Part shown: positions 1-7,442 of the stretch, in pieces
How the letters are laid out: each line of letters opens with the position of its first letter
Position numbering within the stretch: position 1 is the stretch's first letter
Origin: Shewanella schlegeliana
GTDB taxonomy: Bacteria > Pseudomonadota > Gammaproteobacteria > Enterobacterales > Shewanellaceae
Length of the DNA stretch: 64,000 bases
NCBI RefSeq assembly: GCF_016765635.1
Contig: NZ_JAESVD010000001.1
Coordinates: forward strand, 1 to 64,000
Direction: 5' to 3'
The notes under the pieces: generated by a model
Database searches by the model: none
The model's input: only the letters and a program-made list of their open reading frames with translations
Told to the model about the DNA's origin: nothing
Made by a program: the position numbers and the translations under genes

Positions 1-1
1 T

Positions 2-142
2 CCGACTCAAGAGATCGCAAGCATTGAATATCGATGTGTGATGCAAATTATTAGTGGTGGGGGTAGACTGTACTACTACGACAATTTTGACTGGTATTTA
101 TCCCGTCAATTTCCCCTAGTAATGACAACTTTTGATGCTTAA
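2..142 (+). CDS. 3' end of an unidentified protein (partial)
   Basis: An open frame enters from the left edge and runs 46 codons to TAA at 140-142. The C-terminal peptide is aromatic-rich (GGGRLYYYDNFDWYLSRQFP) and reads like real protein, not random translation. Nothing identifies the family. It points toward the XRE gene on the opposite strand, so the two are convergent. It could be a chance frame, because only 141 bases are visible. Confidence 0.45.
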   Translation, partial: PTQEIASIEYRCVMQIISGGGRLYYYDNFDWYLSRQFPLVMTTFDA

Positions 143-257
143 GCTGTGGTGGCAGTAGTAGTTGTATGCTAGTTAAAGTCAACTTAACGGTAACAGTAAT
201 TATCAGGAAGTAGCCCATAGCTCACCCGCCAATAGGACGATGTATTTGAGTTATGAA

Positions 258-617
258 TTATCGCTTTGATAGAATTCCGACCAAAAGAGCACCAAGAGCC
301 GCGCCTACAACTATCTTCCCAGTATCCGACTCTAGACTTCCCCTTGTCTGCGCAATTACTCGGTAACCATTAGATTTTAAAGAATCTATTGATTTTTCAA
401 CATGCATAAAAAGTTCGCTAGGACTAATCTGCAATGCATTGCAAGTAAGGAATATTTGGTCAGTGCTCATTGAAGACTTTCCACTCTCAAGTCGGCTATA
501 TGAAGCTTGAGAAATCCCAAGCTGGGCTGCTATTTCGGCTTGTTCTTTTATTAAAGCTTTACGCCTACTAGCAATGATTGAGCCTAGAACTGCGGAATAA
601 GTAGTCAGATTATCCAT
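258..617 (-). CDS. XRE-family HTH regulator with C-terminal hydrophobic tail
   Basis: A 119-residue protein. Residues about 25-75 form a Cro/C1-type helix-turn-helix (AEIAAQLGISQASYSRLESG, then DQIFLTCNALQISPSELF). The C-terminus is unusual for this family: a glycine-patterned hydrophobic segment at about residues 101-116 (KIVVGAALGALLVGIL) ending in SKR, which looks like a membrane helix or glycine zipper. It is transcribed divergently from the LRAT-domain gene, and the shared 74-base gap holds an inverted-repeat operator. Autorepression and control of the neighbour are therefore the likely roles. The HTH call is firm; membrane attachment is inference. Confidence 0.85.
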   Translation of the reverse strand: MDNLTTYSAVLGSIIASRRKALIKEQAEIAAQLGISQASYSRLESGKSSMSTDQIFLTCNALQISPSELFMHVEKSIDSLKSNGYRVIAQTRGSLESDTGKIVVGAALGALLVGILSKR

Positions 618-640
618 AAAAGCCTTGATTGTGAATTCGA

Positions 641-670
641 ATACGTTTAACGTATATACTTTAAACGTAT
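641..670. promoter_or_regulatory. Three-half-site operator between the XRE and LRAT genes
   Basis: ATACGTT-T-AACGTAT (641-655) is a perfect 7-bp inverted repeat around one central base. A third half-site, TTAAACGTAT (661-670), is the exact reverse complement of ATACGTTTAA (641-650). The array fills most of the gap between two divergent starts, where both promoters must lie. This is the typical layout of an XRE repressor operator. The binding protein is inferred to be the adjacent XRE protein. Confidence 0.75.
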
Positions 671-691
671 GTGTATAGGGTATTTGTATTA

Positions 692-1174
692 ATGAATAAT
701 AACTTAAAACCGGGATCTTTACTATTTAGAAGTAAAGGTATTGTCGAGCATGTTGGTGTGTATTTGGGAGGAGATCGTGTCATACACTCAAGCCCTGAAA
801 CAGGGGTTAAAGTGGTTCTTATCAAGGAATTTTGTAAGGGAAAAGCTATTAAGGTTCAAAATGTTGAAGATCTTGACGTCGAGACTTTATCAGCAAGGAT
901 TGAAACTATCTTTGCTGGTTCAACTGAATACTGTCTAACAAGCCGTAACTGCCAACATATAGCAAACTATCTGATTCATGGGACTCCAGTAAGCCCACAG
1001 TTAAGGTGGGCTTTACTTGGTGGCGTACTGGGAAGCCTTTTCGCGACCTATCGAGGATCAAATTCAATGCTGTACCTAGCTGGCGGAGCGTTGCTTGGGT
1101 GTTTAGTATACTCTGGTAGTTTAAAGTATGATTTGCTTCTAAACGAGAATGAAATTGGTAGTGCAATACTATAG
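692..1174 (+). CDS. LRAT-domain (NlpC/P60-like) acyltransferase/hydrolase with membrane tail
   Basis: From ATG 692 (AGGG 11 bases upstream) it encodes 160 residues; a GTG at 671 would add seven and overlap the operator edge. Residues 18-34 (VEHVGVYLGGDRVIHSS) match the LRAT/HRASLS H-box with His20 and His32. Residues 86-97 (NCQHIANYLIHG) match the NC(E/Q)H motif with the nucleophile Cys87. The family moves acyl groups between phospholipids or hydrolyses them by a thiol mechanism. Two hydrophobic glycine-rich segments follow (about 105-120 and 126-142), so the enzyme is probably anchored in the inner membrane. Its substrate is unknown. The divergent XRE gene is the likely regulator. Confidence 0.8.
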   Translation: MNNNLKPGSLLFRSKGIVEHVGVYLGGDRVIHSSPETGVKVVLIKEFCKGKAIKVQNVEDLDVETLSARIETIFAGSTEYCLTSRNCQHIANYLIHGTPVSPQLRWALLGGVLGSLFATYRGSNSMLYLAGGALLGCLVYSGSLKYDLLLNENEIGSAIL

Positions 1175-1214
1175 CTTGGATATTCTCTGTGAGCGTCAGG
1201 AAGGCTATAGTGAT

Positions 1215-1604
1215 TTAATCATTGAGTCTTTCCGCCATTTTATTTTGAATCCAATCTTCGAGCTCTTTCCGTACCCAAACTACAGAACGACTGCTTAGTG
1301 AAATTGATTTAGGGAAGTCCTGTTGATTCATTTTTGTATAAATAGTAGATCGACTTAAGCTCGTCATTTGGATGACCTCTTTGATTTTTATTAAGTCATT
1401 TGGCTGCTTTTTCGGATCTGGAGGGCACAAAGAGGCTTGAGTTAATGTCGCTATAACTGCTTTCTCATTAATACTGGTTTTTAGCTGAGCCTCTATCGTA
1501 TTGATGTACTTTAAGTTCAGTTCTAGCGCTCTGATAGCACCCTCAGTAGTCGATTTTATATGTGAAAGTTGATTGCTAATTATTTCATACTCTGACTTCT
1601 TCAT
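1215..1604 (-). CDS. AlpA-like excisionase/regulator family protein
   Basis: A 129-residue protein whose C-terminal half is a winged helix of the AlpA/MerR-like type: LIKIKEVIQMTSLSRSTIYT, then a Phe-Pro kink (QQDFPKSISLSSRSVVWV) and ELEDWIQ. AlpA proteins regulate prophage and island integrase genes or act as excisionase-like factors. It carries an N-terminal extension of about 65 residues predicted to be helical, whereas classical AlpA proteins are about 70 residues. No integrase is adjacent in this window. It supports reading bases 1-7.3 kb as a mobile island. Confidence 0.75.
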   Translation of the reverse strand: MKKSEYEIISNQLSHIKSTTEGAIRALELNLKYINTIEAQLKTSINEKAVIATLTQASLCPPDPKKQPNDLIKIKEVIQMTSLSRSTIYTKMNQQDFPKSISLSSRSVVWVRKELEDWIQNKMAERLND

Positions 1605-1851
1605 AACTCTGCATTCCAGGCCAATAACAAAAAACGTGTCACTACTCTAGACTCATTAGCTTGTCTTGTCGTCTGACTTCATGATAATCACTATGCTTAT
1701 ACTTGACCATTATCAGAGTTGTAATCGCCTAAAGTTTTTTGGCTCACCCGATAGCGCTGATTTAATACCTATGATGAAGTGGTTGCAACTTCTAGTTACC
1801 GTGAATTTGAGCCAGTTTAAGCAGTAAAACATACGGTTTACCAATGGCTTG

Positions 1852-1887
1852 CCAACTTAACGATAATAACTATTATCGTTAAGTTGG
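1852..1887. repeat. Perfect 16-bp stem / 4-base loop inverted repeat
   Basis: CCAACTTAACGATAAT at 1852-1867 is followed by AACT and then the exact reverse complement to 1887. It sits in the 393-base gap between the end of the protease gene and the start of the alpA-like gene, in which I see no other gene. No run of T follows on either strand, so a classic intrinsic terminator is not supported. It could be a protein-binding palindrome, an RNA-processing hairpin or an element end. Confidence 0.7.
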
Positions 1888-1997
1888 TCAGAGTTACTTC
1901 TCTTAGAGATATTATTCTTGAGGAAAAACTAGACAACATTAAGAGCTAAGGTTAGCTAGCAAAAATATCTTACCTGTCAACGGTAGGGAGGCTTCTT

Positions 1998-3044
1998 CTA
2001 GAACCATCCACTCGTATATCTTTCTTTCACTAAAGAGTATCCTAAATCTAGAAGTGCATCCCGCGCGGCATAGCTGGCTTGTTTCAATAGTTTTGGGGAG
2101 GGATTGTCTACAGGTGTGGCGAGTAATGTACAGTCTTCAATTTTGTGTATATTTAACGGGCATACAGCAACAAAGGCATTCACAGCTTGCTCTCGTTCCT
2201 TTTTGCTGAAACATGAAATTTCTATAAAAACATCTCTACCATCGTCATAAACATATATTTGAAAATCGTGCTCATGAGGGTTTAGCTCTGTTGTACTTGG
2301 TAGTGCGAGCTTAACGGTCACAAGTGATTCGATATCACGCTGATATTCAGTTTCATCTGGATCCCACCCACATTTTAAAGCCAAATCAGCAGCTGCTGTG
2401 ATACTTAGGCATGCCATAAAACCTGTTTCGACAGCGTTGCTGTCACGTACTAAACTTTCGGTCACCAGTCCAATTGCTTTACCGTCGTCATTAATGATTG
2501 GGCCTCCACTAAATCCACCTCTAGCTGTTGCAGATACTATGTAGCTGAGATATTCACTTCCTCTAATGTTAATGAGTGCACTTACTGTAGCGTCGACGGC
2601 GACTTGGAAAGGGTGAACGGTTAATGGAATTGGTGGGTAACCAATACATAATACCTTTGATAAAAGCGCTAAATCCTCAGATTGATAAATGTCATGAGTA
2701 GAATTAAGCTTAATTGATGGTAGTCTTTCTTGCAGTTCGACTTGAAAGATAGCAACATCATCAGCTTCAACCTCTGCAAAGATAGGTTCTGAGATCACTT
2801 TTAGACTTAAAGGACGTTCAATCTCTGACAATGGAAGTGCGTGAGCGTCTTGTGTTCTTAGCTGTGGTTGAGTTATTCCTACTTCAATAATCTTGTTATT
2901 CTGAATAACATGTTTTGCTGTAACAAAGTAGCCTTGGCCAATGTGAAATGCGGTACCAATAGACTCATCTCCATTAGAAGTTGATACTGTTACGTAAGCG
3001 ATACTGCGCCTACACTCACGATATAGCTTCTGCAAAGTACTCAC
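1998..3044 (-). CDS. Trypsin-like (S1/HtrA-fold) serine protease, third gene of the SLOG/PRTase operon
   Basis: A 348-residue protein, GTG start. The chymotrypsin-fold triad is visible: His45 in FVTAKHV, Asp96 (or Asp95) in EADDVAIF and Ser179 in GGFSGGPIIND. There is no signal peptide, so it should act in the cytoplasm, unlike periplasmic DegP/DegS, and there is no PDZ domain. Residues about 225-348 form a separate C-terminal region with no family I recognise (DFQIYVYDDGRDVFIEISCF). It lies 42 bases downstream of the SLOG gene on the same strand. Cytoplasmic trypsin-like proteases are common effectors in bacterial conflict systems; that role here is inference. Confidence 0.85.
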   Translation of the reverse strand: MSTLQKLYRECRRSIAYVTVSTSNGDESIGTAFHIGQGYFVTAKHVIQNNKIIEVGITQPQLRTQDAHALPLSEIERPLSLKVISEPIFAEVEADDVAIFQVELQERLPSIKLNSTHDIYQSEDLALLSKVLCIGYPPIPLTVHPFQVAVDATVSALINIRGSEYLSYIVSATARGGFSGGPIINDDGKAIGLVTESLVRDSNAVETGFMACLSITAAADLALKCGWDPDETEYQRDIESLVTVKLALPSTTELNPHEHDFQIYVYDDGRDVFIEISCFSKKEREQAVNAFVAVCPLNIHKIEDCTLLATPVDNPSPKLLKQASYAARDALLDLGYSLVKERYTSGWF

Positions 3045-3086
3045 CTAGATTGTAGGCTCAACGCCTGATTTAAGTCCGAAAGCTTC

Positions 3087-3641
3087 TTAGAACAAACTGT
3101 CTTGTTCATTTTTAAACATTTCAATTGAAGATAGCAATCCAACTTTTTTATCAGCCTTGGACAAAGCAGACTCACTCATATATGACACTATAGTTTCCAA
3201 GTCTGTTACTGTTTTCACTTTTACAAATAATTTTTCTTTGTTTATGAAAACGAGAGAATTTTTTCCCCTCTTCAATAGTTCAATTGTATTACTGAGAGTG
3301 CCTGTACTCTTTGTATCCCAGATCATTAAGCCATAATCGCAGTCTTCAGCCATTACTAGATCTTTAGCTGTGAAGTATGCTCTAGTTCCTGATGCATACT
3401 TCGTCTGTACATTATTTGTCTTCCATTTTCCAACATTATTTCGGGGTTGTTGCCCTGCACAGTAGACCTCAACAGACTGTGCACCATTCTCAAATAGATA
3501 GCTCTGAATAGATGTGTCGACACCATCGGCATCTCCAACTAAAACCTTATATTCAGAATTGATAATATTGTCGATACGGCGTAAAACATCTTGGTTGATG
3601 TTTTTAATTCCCATTGAGCCCGATATAAATACTTTATGCAT
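3087..3641 (-). CDS. SLOG-superfamily (Rossmann-like nucleotide-binding) protein
   Basis: 184 residues from ATG 3641, which has AGGA eight bases upstream. A longer frame to 3668 lies inside the preceding gene and is less likely. The N-terminus (HKVFISGSMGI) and the loop KVLVGDADGVDTSI at residues 32-45 have the strand-turn and Gly-Asp-x-Asp-Gly-x-Asp pattern of SLOG/DprA/YpsA-like domains, which bind nucleotides or nucleotide-derived ligands. A late strand (DYGLMIWDTKSTGT) fits the same fold. The start overlaps the stop of the phosphoribosyltransferase gene by 8 bases, implying translational coupling. The family call rests on motif memory. Confidence 0.65.
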   Translation of the reverse strand: MHKVFISGSMGIKNINQDVLRRIDNIINSEYKVLVGDADGVDTSIQSYLFENGAQSVEVYCAGQQPRNNVGKWKTNNVQTKYASGTRAYFTAKDLVMAEDCDYGLMIWDTKSTGTLSNTIELLKRGKNSLVFINKEKLFVKVKTVTDLETIVSYMSESALSKADKKVGLLSSIEMFKNEQDSLF

Positions 3642-4221
3642 TGTGTTTCCTGGTTGCAGTTGCGACAAATATATTTCTAACTTTCTTGTACTCTCTTAGG
3701 ATATTAGTGGCGGCCTCCAACGAAGCTCCTGAATCATAGAGATCGTCAATAATTAAAACATCATATTGAGCATTACCTAGCAAATCATTAATAGCCAATG
3801 CCTGCACTAGAGTCTCTACCTTGTCCTTACGACTCTCTATGTCCTTCATTTGAGGCGTGTCTTTAGTTTTTATTAATAGATTTTCATAGCATGGAATACC
3901 CATGTTCTTTGCAACTATTTGAGCAATTTCTATTACGGGCTGTCTCGCTCGTTGTTTCGATGGGGGCATAGGTATAACTAAGCTAGCGCTTGAAAACAGC
4001 TTTGCAAGAGAGTCACTTAACTGATTGGCTATAAGAGGTATCTGATTGAAATCTGAACGGTATTTTAACTGATAAAGTGCTTCGCCAACTTCAGATCTTG
4101 TTGTATCAAACGTTGCGTGCCCCCATTGATTGTCGCCAAGGTAAGTACTTGATAGAACGTGCTTATCAAGCGAGTACCCTAAGTTCCAGTTACCATCTAT
4201 TCTTTGAACGTTAATTTCCAT
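3634..4221 (-). CDS. ComF-like type I phosphoribosyltransferase
   Basis: A 195-residue protein; AAGGA six bases upstream supports ATG 4221. The PRPP-binding loop is clear: DVLIIDDLYDSGAS at residues 154-167 (four hydrophobics, two acids, DSGAS). The ComF-type segments VIPMPPSKQRARQPV (82-96) and KTKDTPQMKDIESRKDKV (118-135) are also present. The N-terminal Cys cluster of competence ComF is absent. It is first in an operon with the SLOG protein and the protease. The base or nucleotide used cannot be told from sequence; modification of a nucleotide or signal molecule is inferred from the partner. Confidence 0.8.
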   Translation of the reverse strand: MEINVQRIDGNWNLGYSLDKHVLSSTYLGDNQWGHATFDTTRSEVGEALYQLKYRSDFNQIPLIANQLSDSLAKLFSSASLVIPMPPSKQRARQPVIEIAQIVAKNMGIPCYENLLIKTKDTPQMKDIESRKDKVETLVQALAINDLLGNAQYDVLIIDDLYDSGASLEAATNILREYKKVRNIFVATATRKHNA

Positions 4222-4511
4222 ATTAATTCCTTGTTCGAACCTAGTACTATCGTTTACGCCAACCGTTAAGTAGGTTGCAAATACTTCCCATCTAGGTTAG
4301 GTCAGCCCATAAGCTTGTTAGCACTCTAACATGTTGTCCACTTTGACCTTTTTTTAGTTTGCTATCAATAGTGAAAGGTTGTTTTTTATGTTGTTTGTGA
4401 AAAGAATTAGCAGAAATAAAATGAATAATGCCGAAGTAATGAATATTAAGAATGACGAATTCTTAGACTAATTAACTCGTCTAGTTTGCCATACTGCTCT
4501 ATCTCTAGAAC

Positions 4512-4543
4512 TGTTACACTAAGTGTTACACCATCTGTTACAC
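4512..4543. repeat. Three TGTTACAC direct repeats at exact 12-bp spacing
   Basis: TGTTACAC begins at 4512, 4524 and 4536. The even 12-base period is close to one helical turn, suggesting an array of protein-binding sites. It lies in the 453-base gap upstream of the phosphoribosyltransferase operon and downstream of the 4675-5547 gene. That gap otherwise holds only a 30-codon frame at 4563-4655 with no ribosome site, which I do not call. Confidence 0.6.
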
Positions 4544-4587
4544 ACGTTAGTGGTTACTTACTATGAAGCTCAATAAAATTAAATTAC

Positions 4588-4622
4588 GTGAGTTGGCTCA
4601 GTTAGCTTATCGGCCAACTCAC
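4588..4622. repeat. 10-bp perfect inverted repeat downstream of the 4675-5547 gene
   Basis: GTGAGTTGGC (4588-4597) and GCCAACTCAC (4613-4622) are exact reverse complements separated by 15 bases. It lies 50 bases past the stop of the minus-strand gene ending at 4675, so it may help end that transcript. There is no convincing T tract on that strand. Confidence 0.45.
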
Positions 4623-4674
4623 AAGGTATATGATTTTTTTAGATATTTTCCTTAGTTATTACTGAGGCTAATGC

Positions 4675-5547
4675 TTACCAGCCTTGATAGTTTTCGAGTA
4701 GCCTCTTTAGAATGTCTTTTTGCGCATCATCGAGTTGCATGCACATGTCGCCAAACTGAGGGTAGCGGAAACCGCGAGCAATTTGCTCTCGTTCATCCTC
4801 ATTAGCAAGGTCAATCTTTGTGATTTCAAGGGATTCACTCTTATCAGCAAGGCTTTGTGACATCATTAGCGCTGTGGTATCTCGCGTGTTATAGCAACTT
4901 GCTAAGGCGTAGCTCAGAAGCCTGTCAGCATTACCTTTGCAGCCAAATATGAGCTTTCTAATATCAAGATCGATTTCATAAATGTCTTTAACTTCGTCAA
5001 GTCTCTTTAGATGTGGGGCGAGGGTATAACCACGTCCTAAATAAGTCAGACAATCTTTGACGACTTCTAAAAAAGCCACTTGTTTTGATTGGTTCTTTTT
5101 AGCATAGGTTAGCTTCTCTATTAAAAGTTGAGTTAGCGCTTCTCCTATGTTTCGTGCATTTGGAACAGAGACTTCCATATGGTTAATACCACTGCCGTTT
5201 ACCCACCAATAGCCCTTGTAAACACCGTTACGTGAGTAAAGACCAAATTCAGTATGCTCGATTCCAAAAGTTGACTTTACAAGCTTAGGTAGTGCTTCAT
5301 TAAAGCTTTGCACGTTATGAACACCATTACCCCAGCAAATGTATCGCAATGCTTCTTCATAGCTGATGGACTGCTCCATTTTGAGTTTCTCAGCATTATC
5401 TTTGGCTTGCTTAACGCTTAATCCACTAGGGAAGGTTAATACGTTCTCAAGTAAAGGAAGCTCAATTAGGTGGTGAGTAACGACAAATTGTCCTTCTGTT
5501 TGAGGTAAAGGTTGCATTACTGCAATAGTGTTAACATCATAAGTCAT
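4675..5547 (-). CDS. Unrecognised island protein, 290 aa
   Basis: I do not recognise this family. The protein is soluble: no signal peptide or membrane segment. The middle part is rich in aromatic residues and Gly (GIEHTEFGLYSRNGVYKGYW, then WVNGSGINHMEVSVPNARNI), and the C-terminal third is helical and acidic (DEREQIARGFRYPQFGDMCM). A weak GAGAATAG precedes ATG 5547. It stands alone, with 254 bases upstream and the TGTTACAC array downstream. Base composition matches the AT-rich island, not the flagellar locus. Confidence 0.7.
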   Translation of the reverse strand: MTYDVNTIAVMQPLPQTEGQFVVTHHLIELPLLENVLTFPSGLSVKQAKDNAEKLKMEQSISYEEALRYICWGNGVHNVQSFNEALPKLVKSTFGIEHTEFGLYSRNGVYKGYWWVNGSGINHMEVSVPNARNIGEALTQLLIEKLTYAKKNQSKQVAFLEVVKDCLTYLGRGYTLAPHLKRLDEVKDIYEIDLDIRKLIFGCKGNADRLLSYALASCYNTRDTTALMMSQSLADKSESLEITKIDLANEDEREQIARGFRYPQFGDMCMQLDDAQKDILKRLLENYQGW

Positions 5548-5774
5548 AATCTATTCTCGATAAGTGTAAAAAGAATCTGCTCCATATAAGGCGTTGGTAG
5601 CAGTAGAGTTAATCAATATTTTTTGTTCTTCTGGCTCAATTAGCACCACTGGTACTAACCGTCTTTTTGTGTCAGAGCCCTATCGGCACTGATACAAAAT
5701 GCAACTGGTGTCAGACTCGTACGAGCTCTAACTGTGTTCCAAAAATATGGATGTAGCTAAAAAGGTGCTAAGAA

Positions 5775-5793
5775 AGCGAGCCATTGGCTCGCT
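5775..5793 (-). terminator. Intrinsic terminator of the 5802-6203 gene
   Basis: Read on the minus strand, AGCGAGCC-AAT-GGCTCGCT is a perfect 8-bp stem with a 3-base loop, followed by TTTCTTAG and a later run of five T. It begins 9 bases after the stop of the gene. Confidence 0.7.
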
Positions 5794-5801
5794 AATAATC
5801 G

Positions 5802-6203
5802 CTATAAACTGTCCTCCAATTTTTGTGCCCAATGTTGTTCAGCGATGTCGAAGTAAATTTCAGGCGGTAATCCAAAAAGCGCCTCAAACTCATCTTCAAA
5901 CAAACCGCAGAAGCTTTGTATTTCCTCTTTGAGTAGCAGTAACACCATGTACATGTCCAAATCTTCCAGATACTGACTATCTAGCTCTGGATGTTCTTCA
6001 CGTATTGATTTACTGATACTCATGCCTAAAATCCTTCCTGCAGAATCTCTGTGTTGATAGATATATCGACCGAATGAGAGCTCGATTTCCCTTTCGTCTA
6101 TTTTTAGGTGTTCTGCATATAGCAGTACAGTGCAGTGATCACTCCAAGGTGATTTGGATTGCCTTTGATACTCTCTAATAAAATGTGACTTTTTATTGCT
6201 CAT
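5802..6203 (-). CDS. Unrecognised acidic protein, 133 aa
   Basis: I do not recognise this family. ATG 6203 has AGG seven to eight bases upstream. The N-terminal half is mixed (SHFIREYQRQSKSPWSDHCT, with GRYIYQHRDSAGRILGMS). The C-terminal half is acidic and helical (LDMYMVLLLLKEEIQSFCGL, FEDEFEALFGLPPEIYFDIA). It is probably cytoplasmic; the short hydrophobic stretch in the middle is too small and flanked by charge. It has its own terminator, and a 9-bp inverted repeat covers its leader, so it looks like an independently regulated single gene. Confidence 0.65.
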   Translation of the reverse strand: MSNKKSHFIREYQRQSKSPWSDHCTVLLYAEHLKIDEREIELSFGRYIYQHRDSAGRILGMSISKSIREEHPELDSQYLEDLDMYMVLLLLKEEIQSFCGLFEDEFEALFGLPPEIYFDIAEQHWAQKLEDSL

Positions 6204-6210
6204 AGTGATA

Positions 6211-6246
6211 CCTAGTTACCTATATTGTCTTCTCTAAGTAACTAGG
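6211..6246. promoter_or_regulatory. 9-bp inverted repeat in the leader of the 5802-6203 gene
   Basis: CCTAGTTAC (6211-6219) and GTAACTAGG (6238-6246) are exact reverse complements 18 bases apart. The proximal arm on the minus strand contains the AGG ribosome site (CTAGGTATCACTATG). It may be an operator, or an mRNA hairpin hiding the ribosome site. Confidence 0.5.
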
Positions 6247-6287
6247 TCCCACTAAGGGAGAATTTTGGAGTTTGATTTTTAAATGGA

Positions 6288-7247
6288 TTAGTTAGATATA
6301 GCCTGAGAGCCTTCTCTACGTTTTCTTTCTGCTAGAAACCAGTTGTAGATTTTAGTTCGGAAGTTATGCTCATCGTCGACTCTAAGCTCATATTTTTCGG
6401 CAATATCTTTAATTTTATGCAGAAGTTGTTTAGAGGCCTGAGATGGGTTTCTGTAGTTTTTTGCGTTATACAGTTCAATAGCTTTTTCTTTCAACTTTCT
6501 ATTTAATTCATGACGCTTATCATTTCCTTTTTTACTACGTGACTTTAGTTGTTCTTCATAAACGACAGCTTCTACCATTTGGTCTCTATCAAGTTTAGTC
6601 TTTGAAACATAATGCTTCATAACCTCAGTGATTAGGCTTGTTCTAAAATGTAAGGCTTCGGAATGTAGCTCTTTTTGATAGCACCTTTGCATGCCGCTAA
6701 AGAAGGCGTACAAACTTTCTCTATGTGTATCATCATTGTCGAATGTATAGTTACGAAATACTCGATTGAACATTTCTAGTATGCGGTTCTCAGAGTCGTC
6801 CTGATCGGATTTAGATAAAATTTCTTTATAAATCTGGGGAGTGCCTGAATCATTACCTACGGTAAAGCTCATTTGGAATATGCCCCCGAGAAGCGAACCG
6901 AGTACTAAGCTACCGTAATATCTTGAGTCATTTACTTCATCAAAGGCGTTAAGTCGACTTGAATTTTCGATGTTTTTTAGAAAGCCGTTTATGGCTTTTT
7001 CCCCATTTGTTACCTGATGCTCATAGTAGACATGTAGAGTTAATAGTTGTATTAGGTACTCTCTGAGTCCTGTAAGGTGATTATCGATGAATTTGAATTT
7101 ATCAGGCTCTAACTCTGCTAGCTTGTCTAAAGGATGCTCCTCGAAGATAGTTGGGTAGGCAAAGGCATATAATGTTTCATTGCAGATAAGAATCTGCTCA
7201 GGAATAAACTGAAGAAGTGGGAAGTTAATAATGCTGCTTAATCTCAT
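6288..7247 (-). CDS. Unrecognised island protein with basic C-terminus, about 319 aa
   Basis: I do not recognise the family. ATG 7247 or GTG 7253 could start it; neither has a strong ribosome site. Residues 1-200 are helical and weakly hydrophobic, without a convincing membrane span. From about residue 230 it becomes strongly basic (SRSKKGNDKRHELNRKLKEK), followed by a compact helical domain (PSQASKQLLHKIKDIAEKYE, then FRTKIYNWFLAERKRR) that looks like a small nucleic-acid-binding module. It is the last island gene before the tRNA-Arg gene, 195 bases from the tRNA 3' end. DNA binding is inference from charge only. Confidence 0.7.
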   Translation of the reverse strand: MRLSSIINFPLLQFIPEQILICNETLYAFAYPTIFEEHPLDKLAELEPDKFKFIDNHLTGLREYLIQLLTLHVYYEHQVTNGEKAINGFLKNIENSSRLNAFDEVNDSRYYGSLVLGSLLGGIFQMSFTVGNDSGTPQIYKEILSKSDQDDSENRILEMFNRVFRNYTFDNDDTHRESLYAFFSGMQRCYQKELHSEALHFRTSLITEVMKHYVSKTKLDRDQMVEAVVYEEQLKSRSKKGNDKRHELNRKLKEKAIELYNAKNYRNPSQASKQLLHKIKDIAEKYELRVDDEHNFRTKIYNWFLAERKRREGSQAISN

Positions 7248-7442
7248 GCTCACGTTGCTGACTTGTAAATTGTGAGTTAAGTATCCATTGGTTTTTTTAG
7301 TGTGGCTATGTGTAAAATGTTAGAATTCGTAAATGAAGGTGACTGTTGAAATGAAGCTCAATGTTCTGTAGCGGCACTGGTGCGGCACAGAATAACTGTT
7401 GAAGTCGTAACTTATTGAATTGCATATACAAAGAAGTGTATA

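Noticed and set aside
4563..4655. Small plus-strand open frame of 30 codons
   Set aside because: It has no ribosome site, overlaps a 10-bp inverted repeat, and shows no recognisable peptide feature.
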